64,000 nucleotides of DNA from Streptomyces alboflavus (lineage in GTDB: Bacteria; Actinomycetota; Actinomycetes; Streptomycetales; Streptomycetaceae): contig NZ_JNXT01000005.1 of NCBI RefSeq assembly GCF_000716675.1, positions 156,963 through 220,962 of the forward strand. The letters are read 5' to 3'. The notes beneath the pieces are model-generated. The model ran no database searches and was not told where the DNA came from. It saw only the letters and a list, made by a program, of their open reading frames with translations. Below, piece after piece: positions 15,094 to 23,581 of this stretch. The translations under genes and the position numbers were made by a program. The first letter of the stretch is position 1. Each line of letters begins with the position of its first letter.

Positions 15094-18000
15094 TGTTGCA
15101 CCCCCTCCCCGGCGGCGTAGAGATGTGTCACCTTGGCGCGGCACTCAGCGTCGGCACCACGCATGGACGTGGGCGTGGGCCAGCTCAGGGCAGCAAATTC
15201 CTCGGGAACGTACTGCCCTGCAGGACGTAGCAACTGGTTCGGGACGACTTCGCCACCAGGTGACCCCCACTCCGTGGGCTGCACCGCGTTCCAGCGCTTG
15301 TACCGTTCAGCGATCACGCGGTTCAATCGCCCGAGCTCGTCGGGATCGCACACCGCAGCACGCGCCCGGAGCAGGCCCGCGGCCTTGTCGAACGCCTCCT
15401 GCGGAACAGGGTAGGGCTGATCCTGCGTCCTATCGATCGTCTGACGAATGTAGGAGATGAGCACGGCGTGTAGGGCGCGGTCGAGAGCCGGCGGTGAGAA
15501 GGGAGTGGCGCTGGTCGGCTCGACCTGGGCGTAGAGGCGCTGGTGGTAGCTGCGGAAACGCTCGAAGTGGCTCCGGTCTCGTGGCTTGGCGGCGCCGTAC
15601 AGGGTGACGACGAGTCCGGGACGAGTGTCAGCCCGACGCCCTACGCGGCCTGTCACCTGGATGTACTGGGATGTGCTCTTCGGTTGGCCAACGATGGTCA
15701 TGAGGGACAGCCGGTCGATGTCGATGCCGACTTCGATCAGGCTGGAAGCCAGGCACGCGTCGATTGCCTTTGGCTTCTCTCCTACGGCCGGGGTGGAAAG
15801 CTTCTCCATGGACTGTGGGATCTGGTCCTGACGGAGACGGCTGGTCATCTCTTCTACGCGATTCAGATACCGCAAGGCTGTCCGGTCAGCACTCGACCGG
15901 TTATTGATGGTCTTCAAATAGTCGGGAATGTCTGACTGCATCAGCGATAGTGAATTCCCCAGCTCCCGCAGGCTGTTGAAGAACACCATCAGTGTCCACC
16001 AGGGGTCCCTCTCCTCCTCGGGAGAGTCCTGGGCAGCCTGGAGCAGCGCAGCGAAAGACCTTACCTGGACTGTCTGCATCGAGCCCAGCGCTGGAGCGTG
16101 GACGCCGATGTACTTGCGCCCAGGCAGCAGTTCTCCGGTCCTGCGGTCTCGCTCGTAGACAGCGAAGAAGGAGTCCTCTGCATTGATCCCGTGAGGCGGG
16201 AAGAGGTTGACACGTTCTCGCCCATAGAGCGATTTGATCTGTTCTTCGTGGCGCCGGATGGTCGCTGTCGAGGCCACGATCTTGGGGGCAGCCGGAGGCT
16301 CACGCCGGTAGTCGGTGCAGAGCTCTTCGATGACGCTCTCGTAGAGACCGGCCATGGATCCCAGAGGACCGGCGATCAGGTGGAGCTCGTCCTGGATGAC
16401 CAGCTCGGGAGGCGAGTACTGTCGCTTCCCCGAGTCGCCAAAGCCGAAAAGAGAGCGCGCCTCTGGTCGCCAGGCGAGGAGGGCAAATTTGTCGACGGTG
16501 CCGATGACCAGTGAGGGACGGAACTCGTACACGTCGTCATCAACTACATACACCGGAAGTGGGTGCTCAGGAGTGGAGAACCGGCACGACCGGTCTGGGC
16601 AGATGAAGGCGACACGGTGCCCGCGCTTCTCGTAGCCGGCTACCGTGCCACGCTTGCCGCCCCCACGGCGTCCACCTCGTCCGCCAGGGCTGCTGGAATC
16701 GTCCGTACTGCGGACCGGACCCATCTGGGCTGCACACCACGGGCACCGCAACAACAAGAACGGGTTGTTGCTGTCGCCACTCAGCATCTTCTGCAGATCA
16801 CTCACCGCTTGGCGGTGGTAGTTCGGGGTTGAATCCGAACCGACCCAGATGCCGATCGAGAAGGGCTCTTGGCCCAGATCGGTTCTCGTCAGGCGCATGT
16901 CCTCCAGGGCACAGATCAATGCCGCGGCCCGCAGGAACTGCTGAGTGGTGAGCAACCGCAGCGTGTAGCGCATGAGAACCGTCACGCTTGCGTCGTCACG
17001 CTGACGCAGGCGCCTGAGCAGCATGGCGAAGGCTGAGAGGCCGAGATAGGCCTCAGTCTTGCCGCCACCTGTGGGGAAGAAGATCAAATCGACTGTGTCG
17101 CGTTCGGGATGCCCGCGATCTGCCGTCGAGGGGAGGGAGGCGAGCAGGAACGCGATCTGGAAGGCTCGCCACCGTCCTCGGCCCCTGCGCGCTGCTTCCA
17201 CCTCGTCGGGCTGCGTGCCCATGACTCGGATCCGGCCGTCCTCGACGACGGTTTCGCGCCGTTCGGGCACAGACCGCAGCTGCTGTCTGAGCATGGCCGC
17301 ATTGGCGAGACGGAATGCCTGCGCTACGTCGCTCTCCTCATCGCTGGCGATGAGCGCCAGGCCCTCACGCATTCGCTCCAGGGCCGCCGAGCACCGCCTG
17401 ACGTGGTCTGTCGCTGTCTCACGATGGACATCGTCAAGTCCAGCTGCTTCTTCGCTCCGGTTGCCAATCCACTCTGCGTAGGCCGTGAGCACCCGTTCGA
17501 GCTGAGCTGTCCCGCCGGGCTCCAGACCGGCGAGCTGAGCCATCGAAACGGTCAGCTCAGTACCATCCGGCAGCCTGATGTCCGGGGTGATTCTCGGAAC
17601 TTCGTACGCAGGCAGAGGGTCCGCGGCGGCCCACTTGGGCGGCGCGCCGTCAGAGGGTGCCTCCCAAGTGGCTGCACAGCCATGCCCTACGGCGTATGTC
17701 TGTGTACTCCGGTAGATGAGCCGGAAAGACCGGTCATCTGGATGGGAGCTGGTGTCCTCCGGCTCTGGGTACGGAATCAGCGGGGTGCCGAGGGGGGTAG
17801 CGGTCATGCTGGTCTGGAACAGGCACTTGGCAGCGATGGGCTGCGTGCCCACGGTGGACTGATTCGTGAGCGCGGTTGTGACGAGCATTCCCCGAGGGTG
17901 CGGGCGGAGGTTCACCGTGAGGCGTGGTGACAAGCCCTCGAGTCCGGTCGACCGTTCTGCATCGGGTACCAAGTTGCGGTGTGTGCCTGCGACTTGTGAC

Positions 18001-18560
18001 AGCTGGGCTGCTGAAATGCGCCAGATGGCGGCCATGGGGCTGCGGGCCCACCAGGTCCGCTCCCGGCCGCCGGTGACCTCCACCCGCACTTGCCGATAGC
18101 GCCCTCCGGTGAAGGTGACTTCGAGTTCCGCGCCTTCCCGGGGGGTGAGCAGGAACGAGATGCCCATGGCTGACGGTTTGAGTTCGTTCGCTCCAGCCAG
18201 GTCGAAGTCCTGGTCGTCAGATGTCTCGGAGTTTGTCTTCTCGGTGCCGCCCCACCCTGCGTTCTCGGGACCATCGGCGTTCTCTGCCGTCAGGCCCCCG
18301 ATGATGTCCTGGTCGGCTAGGCCGGACTCGTCGTCAGATGATTCCGGATAGAGCACGCCGACTCCGTACCGCACAAGCGGGTCTCGCTCCAGAATCTCTT
18401 CACCCGTGGCTTCGTCATGCCAAGGGCCGTATGAGGCGGCGGAGTCGGGGAAGCGGACGGGGCTGGTGACATCGAGTGGCTTACCTGTGGGAGCAGGGCC
18501 GAACAGCTCTTCACGCAAGGCTCCCTCGATGCGCTCCCGTCCTCCTGTGCTGGTAGTCAC
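15090..18560 (-). CDS. drmA: DISARM DrmA-like SF2 helicase
   Basis: 1156 residues from a GTG at 18560. The first 480 residues are an N-terminal region without clear motifs. The helicase core has Walker A in FFPTGGGKTEAYLGL (near residue 495), a CxxC/CxxxxC insert after residue 600 (CPWC, CPDRSC), the DExH box IQDELHLI (near 722), motif III STATI (near 763), and motif VI QVTGRVGRRAD (near 970). FFPTGGGKTEAYLGL is characteristic of DrmA. DrmA is the core DISARM motor and translocates on DNA with DrmB. Both its ends overlap neighbours by 4 bp, ATGA-like upstream and GTGA downstream. Confidence 0.9.
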   Translation of the reverse strand: MTTSTGGRERIEGALREELFGPAPTGKPLDVTSPVRFPDSAASYGPWHDEATGEEILERDPLVRYGVGVLYPESSDDESGLADQDIIGGLTAENADGPENAGWGGTEKTNSETSDDQDFDLAGANELKPSAMGISFLLTPREGAELEVTFTGGRYRQVRVEVTGGRERTWWARSPMAAIWRISAAQLSQVAGTHRNLVPDAERSTGLEGLSPRLTVNLRPHPRGMLVTTALTNQSTVGTQPIAAKCLFQTSMTATPLGTPLIPYPEPEDTSSHPDDRSFRLIYRSTQTYAVGHGCAATWEAPSDGAPPKWAAADPLPAYEVPRITPDIRLPDGTELTVSMAQLAGLEPGGTAQLERVLTAYAEWIGNRSEEAAGLDDVHRETATDHVRRCSAALERMREGLALIASDEESDVAQAFRLANAAMLRQQLRSVPERRETVVEDGRIRVMGTQPDEVEAARRGRGRWRAFQIAFLLASLPSTADRGHPERDTVDLIFFPTGGGKTEAYLGLSAFAMLLRRLRQRDDASVTVLMRYTLRLLTTQQFLRAAALICALEDMRLTRTDLGQEPFSIGIWVGSDSTPNYHRQAVSDLQKMLSGDSNNPFLLLRCPWCAAQMGPVRSTDDSSSPGGRGGRRGGGKRGTVAGYEKRGHRVAFICPDRSCRFSTPEHPLPVYVVDDDVYEFRPSLVIGTVDKFALLAWRPEARSLFGFGDSGKRQYSPPELVIQDELHLIAGPLGSMAGLYESVIEELCTDYRREPPAAPKIVASTATIRRHEEQIKSLYGRERVNLFPPHGINAEDSFFAVYERDRRTGELLPGRKYIGVHAPALGSMQTVQVRSFAALLQAAQDSPEEERDPWWTLMVFFNSLRELGNSLSLMQSDIPDYLKTINNRSSADRTALRYLNRVEEMTSRLRQDQIPQSMEKLSTPAVGEKPKAIDACLASSLIEVGIDIDRLSLMTIVGQPKSTSQYIQVTGRVGRRADTRPGLVVTLYGAAKPRDRSHFERFRSYHQRLYAQVEPTSATPFSPPALDRALHAVLISYIRQTIDRTQDQPYPVPQEAFDKAAGLLRARAAVCDPDELGRLNRVIAERYKRWNAVQPTEWGSPGGEVVPNQLLRPAGQYVPEEFAALSWPTPTSMRGADAECRAKVTHLYAAGEGVQQ

Positions 18561-20269
18561 GAGGCATCTCCTAGAACGATCCTTTGGAAGTCATGGCGGG
18601 TTGACTCGTGAGTGAGAACCGAGAGGTCGTCTCGAGCGCGAGACGAGGCGATGTAAAAGAGGGCTTCGTCGTGCCGTGTGCCGATTGAGGCGAAGTCCGT
18701 GACGATGACAGCTGGAGCGTCAAGTCCCTTGAACGAGTGGATGGTGCCGTAGGGAATGCTTGATGTGCCGGCTTCTCGGAACGGGGCTAGCTTCCGTGAC
18801 CACCTGGGCTGCTTGGTAAGAGCGGCGGCTGCACTCCGGTCACTGTGCGGTGATATCACCGCGATTTCGGTGGGGGCGTAGCCTTCCGACTTCAGCCGGA
18901 TCAGATGCTGGGCCAGAAGCTCCAGTTGATCTGCCTCGGTGGACCAGTATTCATGCTGGATCCGGCGCTCTCCCCGTGGACGTAGGTATCCGTTATAGCC
19001 TGGCTCGAGATTGGAGCTAATCTCGACGTACTGGGCGATGTCTGGAGTGTTGCGGCAGTTCTTCGACAGCTTGAAATACGCAGCGTGCGGTGCACGGCTT
19101 GTGAGCACGCCAAGACCGTGGTGCCCGGAGTTGTAAATTGCCTGGTTAGTGAAGTCGCCGAAGAAAAGCCATGACCCGCTACCAAGGCCGCCACGCAGTG
19201 ATGCATCGAGAACATCCAAGTAGGAGTCGAGCATCAGATCCTGAGCCTCATCAATGACAAGCAGGTCGTAGGGCGCCATCGGTTCGTCGAGAATGTGAGT
19301 GAGGGCGCGTTCAGGAAGTATCTCGGTGAAGTACTCCTGGTCGTCGGATGCGCCTTTGTCCAGCGGGCCTTTAACAGTCTTCCGCATATAACTGTGCAGA
19401 TGGCTTGCTGTCACATCTGGCATGTCCTGTGTTGCCTCTACGAGCCACTCTCCAAGTAGCTTGTTGAAGCAGCAGAGCAAGACTCGCTTTCCTTCGGCTG
19501 CATAGCGGCGTGCGGCTTCGACAGCAACGAAGGTCTTGCCTGTTCCGGCCGCTCCCTTGACGATGCACCGAGGGTTGTCCGAGATCGTGTCGATCAGGGC
19601 GTATTGCTCGGCGGTGAAGTGACTCACTTCTTCATGACGCCTCTGGCGGCGGATCTTGGGAGGCTCGCAGAAGTCGAAGACAGGACGCAGAGTGCTGACA
19701 AGGCGCGCGATGGTATCCGGCGTCGGCTCTGCGCCGTTCGGGTCGAACCAGGCGTCCGTGCTCGGCGCGTCAGTATGGAGCTTCCGGTTGTTCTTAAGGG
19801 ATGACAGGACCAGTTGTGAGATCGAGCGTCGATGAAATGCCACGGTGTCGATGGCTTGCCAGGTCTGCCATTCTGGGGCATCCGGGACAGAAAATCTGGC
19901 ATGTGTGAAGTAGACGGCGTAGGTGAACGGCACCCCCCTGATGCCGGTGACTTTCCTCTTGATTGAATGCATTGCCTCCTCGGCCTGGGTGAACGGGCTC
20001 TTTTTCTTCTTGCCGCCAAGGAGCCAGTCGTCGTGGGTCCGGGAAACATGTGTATGCGACTTCACTTCGATAACCAGCACTCCCTGGCCCGGTACGAAGA
20101 CGACGAAGTCGGCCTCGCCCTTTAGCTGGGAGACGTGCTGCGCGATATGCAGTGAGTGAAAGGCGACCCAGTTGTTTGTCGCAGGGTCATCCCGAAGCCT
20201 TTCGAATACTTCCCGCTCTCCAGGGCTGGTGCCCTCAGGGTCAAAATGAGCCGGGATCATCTTGGTCAC
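18557..20269 (-). CDS. NERD nuclease-domain SF1 helicase
   Basis: 570 residues from a GTG at 20269 overlapping the upstream stop (GTGA); an ATG at 20260 is also possible. The N-terminal NERD domain (about residues 13-130) shows GEREVFERL, GEADFVVFVPGQGVLVIEVKSH, the acidic/E-x-K pattern of a restriction-endonuclease-like fold. A superfamily 1 (UvrD/DUF2075-like) helicase follows: Walker A GAAGTGKT (near residue 240), Walker B LLVIDEAQDL, motif III GDFTNQ, and the C-terminal GTIHSFKGLDAPAVIV and YIASSRARDDL. It is predicted to unwind and possibly cleave DNA. It sits where a DISARM locus would carry other accessory genes, and no phospholipase-D-type DrmC is present. Confidence 0.85.
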   Translation of the reverse strand: MTKMIPAHFDPEGTSPGEREVFERLRDDPATNNWVAFHSLHIAQHVSQLKGEADFVVFVPGQGVLVIEVKSHTHVSRTHDDWLLGGKKKKSPFTQAEEAMHSIKRKVTGIRGVPFTYAVYFTHARFSVPDAPEWQTWQAIDTVAFHRRSISQLVLSSLKNNRKLHTDAPSTDAWFDPNGAEPTPDTIARLVSTLRPVFDFCEPPKIRRQRRHEEVSHFTAEQYALIDTISDNPRCIVKGAAGTGKTFVAVEAARRYAAEGKRVLLCCFNKLLGEWLVEATQDMPDVTASHLHSYMRKTVKGPLDKGASDDQEYFTEILPERALTHILDEPMAPYDLLVIDEAQDLMLDSYLDVLDASLRGGLGSGSWLFFGDFTNQAIYNSGHHGLGVLTSRAPHAAYFKLSKNCRNTPDIAQYVEISSNLEPGYNGYLRPRGERRIQHEYWSTEADQLELLAQHLIRLKSEGYAPTEIAVISPHSDRSAAAALTKQPRWSRKLAPFREAGTSSIPYGTIHSFKGLDAPAVIVTDFASIGTRHDEALFYIASSRARDDLSVLTHESTRHDFQRIVLGDAS

Positions 20270-21861
20270 AACGCCTCCTGGCGTCCGTAAAGAGAACAGA
20301 GCAGGTAAGCGGGCACCCGATGGGATCCAGGGAGGAACTGATCTATCCGAGTAATGACAGTGCGCCCCATGTATCTGTACTGGGGTGTGACCTCAGTCCA
20401 CCCTTCCTGTCCCAGTAGCTCAAGAGCGCGGGGCGTGAGTACTTCCTCGATGCTGCTGCTGGACCTGTGCCCGATCCGCCGGTGGGCTGAGTCGATCAGC
20501 CCTAGGTCCGTCCAGACCGATTCGGCCTCTTCTCCCCGGCCGAGGTAGCTCATCAAGACGGTGAAGTCGTGCTTGCTGCGCGTCCTGATGCACCAGCTAC
20601 TGGTCCAGTAGGGGATGTTCGCTGTGGAAGCGCCCATATTTCTGAGATCGTCCGAGACTCCCGTGATCCCGCGTGGGTGGCGGTCCACTCTGGCCCTCAA
20701 CTGCTGTTTCCACAGTGCCTGTATGGATCTCAGCCGCTCCGTGTCGTTGCCAAGCAGGGCGTTGGCCCTGACTAGTAAGTCTGCATGCTCCGAGTGGGGG
20801 CGCAACGCTAGAAAGTCCCCGGGGCTGACGCTTGAGGCCAGCACATGGCTGATGCGCTGCCCGGGACGACCCTCGACGTCAACCGTCATCACATGGACGT
20901 CAGACTCGATGGGGAGCAGCACGTGCGACCCGCTGGCCAGGACGGCCGCACGGGCTTCGACTGCGCTGTCCGTGGCTCCTGCGGGAGCGTCTGTCTGGGC
21001 ATGGGCCTGCGTTGCACGGATCTGGATGAAAAATTCCTCAGCCGGTGAACACTCATGAGAGTCCAACAGGGCTACGGACTGAACCTGTTGCTCGTGAGCG
21101 TCGCTGTGCGGCGCACGACTGCTGGAAACCACGTATGGACGGGATGACTTGACCCGGTGCTGGACGCCGCTGGACGCCACTACATCACCGAAGACCGATG
21201 CGAACAACGGCTCCACGGTCGGCTGGTCCCTGAAGAATTGGTAGCGAACGACGGAGAGGTGCTCGGCTCTGGGGGCGGTGAACAGAGAGGCTGGCATCCA
21301 GGACGGAGGCCCCACCATGACTGCCGAACCAAATTTGGTGGTGCCCTGGAAACTGGCGAAAGTACCGACCCGCATGCCCGGATACTGGCGGGAAATCGCC
21401 TCCTCGACGACTGCTACCAGGCTGCGATTAGAGATCGTCAGAATCCCGTCCGACGGATCGTCGAGCGATAGGAAGTCCGCTGCCGCCTCCGCCAGTGGGC
21501 TGACCTCTTCCGTAGCGAGAGCCCGGAGCGCTTCGACTGCCCGGTGCAGCAGGTTGGCCTGAGCCGGTGCGAGCTGCGGAGCGAACTTCAGGCTCCAGTG
21601 ATGCAGCCACTCGCCGTGCTCTCCGAGTTGGAGGGGCACAGCTGACAACGGCAGCGGGACAGTGCAGATCGCGCGCCGGCAGGTCCGCAGGATCCGGGCT
21701 GGTTCCCGCCACAGGTCATGGTCATTGAGATCCCCGAGGTCGCGCAGCAGTGCTGTGGCGCTCGCGAGGAAGAGCCGGACGGGTGGGAACTCAACCGGCT
21801 GGTCCCAAATCTCAACGCCGCGTGCACATGCGTACAAGGCATCGGCTTCCAGCAGTGTCAT
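20266..21861 (-). CDS. Unrecognised defence-operon protein, 531 aa
   Basis: 531 residues from the ATG at 21861, chosen because it overlaps the upstream stop as ATGA and follows GGAGGAG. No family is recognised with confidence. It looks soluble and alpha/beta. The first 150 residues are helical and Leu-rich (HDLWREPARILRTCRRAICT). The middle contains SVVRYQFFRDQPTVEPLFASVFGDVV, which might be a small catalytic or binding loop. After about residue 290 comes HVLLPIESDVHVMTVDVEGR and a C-terminal half with short Trp/Arg-rich stretches (IPYWTSSWCIRTRSKHDF). No Walker A, HKD or zinc motif is seen. With the 331-residue neighbour it might be a two-gene counterpart of the DISARM protein DrmE; this is a low-confidence inference. 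Confidence 0.6.
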   Translation of the reverse strand: MTLLEADALYACARGVEIWDQPVEFPPVRLFLASATALLRDLGDLNDHDLWREPARILRTCRRAICTVPLPLSAVPLQLGEHGEWLHHWSLKFAPQLAPAQANLLHRAVEALRALATEEVSPLAEAAADFLSLDDPSDGILTISNRSLVAVVEEAISRQYPGMRVGTFASFQGTTKFGSAVMVGPPSWMPASLFTAPRAEHLSVVRYQFFRDQPTVEPLFASVFGDVVASSGVQHRVKSSRPYVVSSSRAPHSDAHEQQVQSVALLDSHECSPAEEFFIQIRATQAHAQTDAPAGATDSAVEARAAVLASGSHVLLPIESDVHVMTVDVEGRPGQRISHVLASSVSPGDFLALRPHSEHADLLVRANALLGNDTERLRSIQALWKQQLRARVDRHPRGITGVSDDLRNMGASTANIPYWTSSWCIRTRSKHDFTVLMSYLGRGEEAESVWTDLGLIDSAHRRIGHRSSSSIEEVLTPRALELLGQEGWTEVTPQYRYMGRTVITRIDQFLPGSHRVPAYLLCSLYGRQEAL

Positions 21862-22853
21862 GACGTGTTCCGCCTGCTCCTCCAAGCCAGAACCTCAATG
21901 CCGCCGGGTGGGGCAAGTCCATCTGGCAGTGAAAGGTCTGCGTCGCTGCGCGCCCTGGACTGGTACAGCGCATCAGCAGCGGCTCCGGCTGATGGTGAAG
22001 GCCTCTCAACGAGTGCGAGGGTTGTCGGGCTCATGCAGGAATAGAGCCAGCGACATGTGGCCGCGGCTCCGTCAAGCACGGTCACCTTGGCGCGCTTGCG
22101 TATGGCTTCCGAGCGGACCAGCTCCGGCTCTGCCTGCGAAGGCAGGACCAGCGTGCGGTATGGCTGGGCGACATCGGCCATATAGCGGGGCCTGAAGAGA
22201 TCCCTGAGTGTTACGGGTGTGGCTGTCTCGGAAGCGGCCACGGATGTTGTTGCCGCCTCGGTTTCCAGTGCCGTCGTGCTCCCGACGAGAACGCTGTACA
22301 GAGCGCTGAACCCGTAGAAGTCGGCTGCAGGCCCAGGAAGCAAGGGTTCCACGCCCGCAGGAATGCCGAGACTGTGCGGTTGGCAAGGGGCGCCGCGCAG
22401 CACGTTCGGAGGATCGGGCCAGCCGATCACATCCAGTTGGTACTGCGCGGCAGGCAACCAGGAGCCACCAACCTGGTATCCGTTTCTGCCGGTGTGCTCG
22501 ACGGCTGCGTGCAGCTCACCTGCATACGTTCTCCGGCCGTGAATCTCCACCAGTCGAACCGGCGTTGAGGGGGGAAGCCGTTTGGCGCTGTGGAACTGGC
22601 GCTCGCTCGTTGTCGTCGAGCCGAGCTGGGGGCGGAACGCGGAGTACGTGATGCCGCATGCTGCAAGGACCGCCGCGTAACTGCGGGTGGGAAGGGAGAC
22701 CGCGATGACAGTGCAGTCCTCCGAGGCGGCCAGCATGGCAGCCCACGACCCCAGGCGTGCGAACCAGGTGGCCCAGGGAGGCAGGGGCCTCCGTGTGGTC
22801 CGTTCGCACAGGAGGGCGTCGCAGAGGGGGGTGTCGTAGTGCGTTGTTCTCAC
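21858..22853 (-). CDS. Unrecognised defence-operon protein, 331 aa, first gene of the run
   Basis: 331 residues from a GTG at 22853, with AGGAGC about 15 nt upstream. No family is recognised. The chain opens with polar residues and then WFARLGSWAAMLAASEDCTVIAVSLPTRSYAAVLAACGI, which reads like a Rossmann-type strand-helix start. Later segments include TPVRLVEIHGRRTYAGEL, and YRTLVLPSQAEPELVRSEAIRKRAKVTVLDGAAATCRWL, another strand-helix unit. No signal peptide or membrane helix is visible. It heads the minus-strand defence operon and overlaps the 531-residue gene by 4 bp, so the two proteins probably act together. Confidence 0.6.
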   Translation of the reverse strand: MRTTHYDTPLCDALLCERTTRRPLPPWATWFARLGSWAAMLAASEDCTVIAVSLPTRSYAAVLAACGITYSAFRPQLGSTTTSERQFHSAKRLPPSTPVRLVEIHGRRTYAGELHAAVEHTGRNGYQVGGSWLPAAQYQLDVIGWPDPPNVLRGAPCQPHSLGIPAGVEPLLPGPAADFYGFSALYSVLVGSTTALETEAATTSVAASETATPVTLRDLFRPRYMADVAQPYRTLVLPSQAEPELVRSEAIRKRAKVTVLDGAAATCRWLYSCMSPTTLALVERPSPSAGAAADALYQSRARSDADLSLPDGLAPPGGIEVLAWRSRRNTS

Positions 22854-23581
22854 CCCGCGTTCAGTTGCTCCTGGTGGCCTATCCCGTAGGCACTTTACGG
22901 TGGCCTGACATCAGCGACCCTCATGTTCGAAACTCTTGGTGGCTCGTTCAAGTCACTTAGTTCCTGAGTGCAACGATGGCAATCGGCAGCCTAGGGCCCC
23001 TGGTCGGCAGCGACCGAGTTGATGGCTGGAAAGCGACTGCGGTCATCGCCTCTGCGTGCTTCAAGTGGCAGAAGGGGGCCGGGCGATCGGGGGCAACCCG
23101 GAGGCGCCATCGACGCATTCACCCGGTGATGCGTGTTCCTGCAGGTGGGGTGCAGTGCGGGCGACGGTTGCTCATCGGTGCCACGGTGGCGTTGATGGTG
23201 GCGGCGTTGGATCACCCGCGGAACGGATTGAGGCGGGCGCGCTGGCACGAGGCAAGGGGAATCAGGTCAACTGCATGGTAGGAGCAGTGAGTTGAGGGGT
23301 GTCGGGTGGGTGTCGCTGTCGGCGTTTGCTAGGTCATGTGCACGACACTGCCGCCCGGGGGTATGTGTGTCTGGGCTCGCCTCTCGCGGTGACTTCCTCC
23401 AGCTGAAGGGGCAGCCGGCTCCTGGACGACGACTGGCCCGACTGGTCACCGGACCTGGCCTTGCCGGCCCGGGCCCTTTCCGCATCCGGGCCGACCTGTA
23501 AGCCCTGTTCGTAGCCCGATTGCGCGGACGACCGTATGGACAGCCCGGCGCCCGCCTGCGAGGCACTGGGCGACCTGACCG
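22854..23581. other. Gene-free boundary of the defence island
   Basis: No convincing gene is seen in these 728 bp. The first 140 bp are AT-richer than the surroundings and should carry the promoter of the minus-strand defence operon, although no clear -35/-10 pair stands out. The rest is mixed sequence with open frames that lack Streptomyces codon bias. No tRNA, integrase fragment or direct repeat marks the edge of the island. Confidence 0.5.

Noticed and set aside
18557..22853. Phospholipase-D-type DrmC in the defence operon
   Set aside because: No HxK(x)4D motif pair was found in the NERD-helicase or in the two unknown proteins.
22976..23281. Small plus-strand gene at the island edge
   Set aside because: No ribosome-binding site, no codon bias and no recognisable protein.
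7000..23300. Prophage or integrative element carrying the defence genes
   Set aside because: No integrase, relaxase, replication or structural gene is seen, and no direct repeats flank the region. Island status rests on composition and gene content only.
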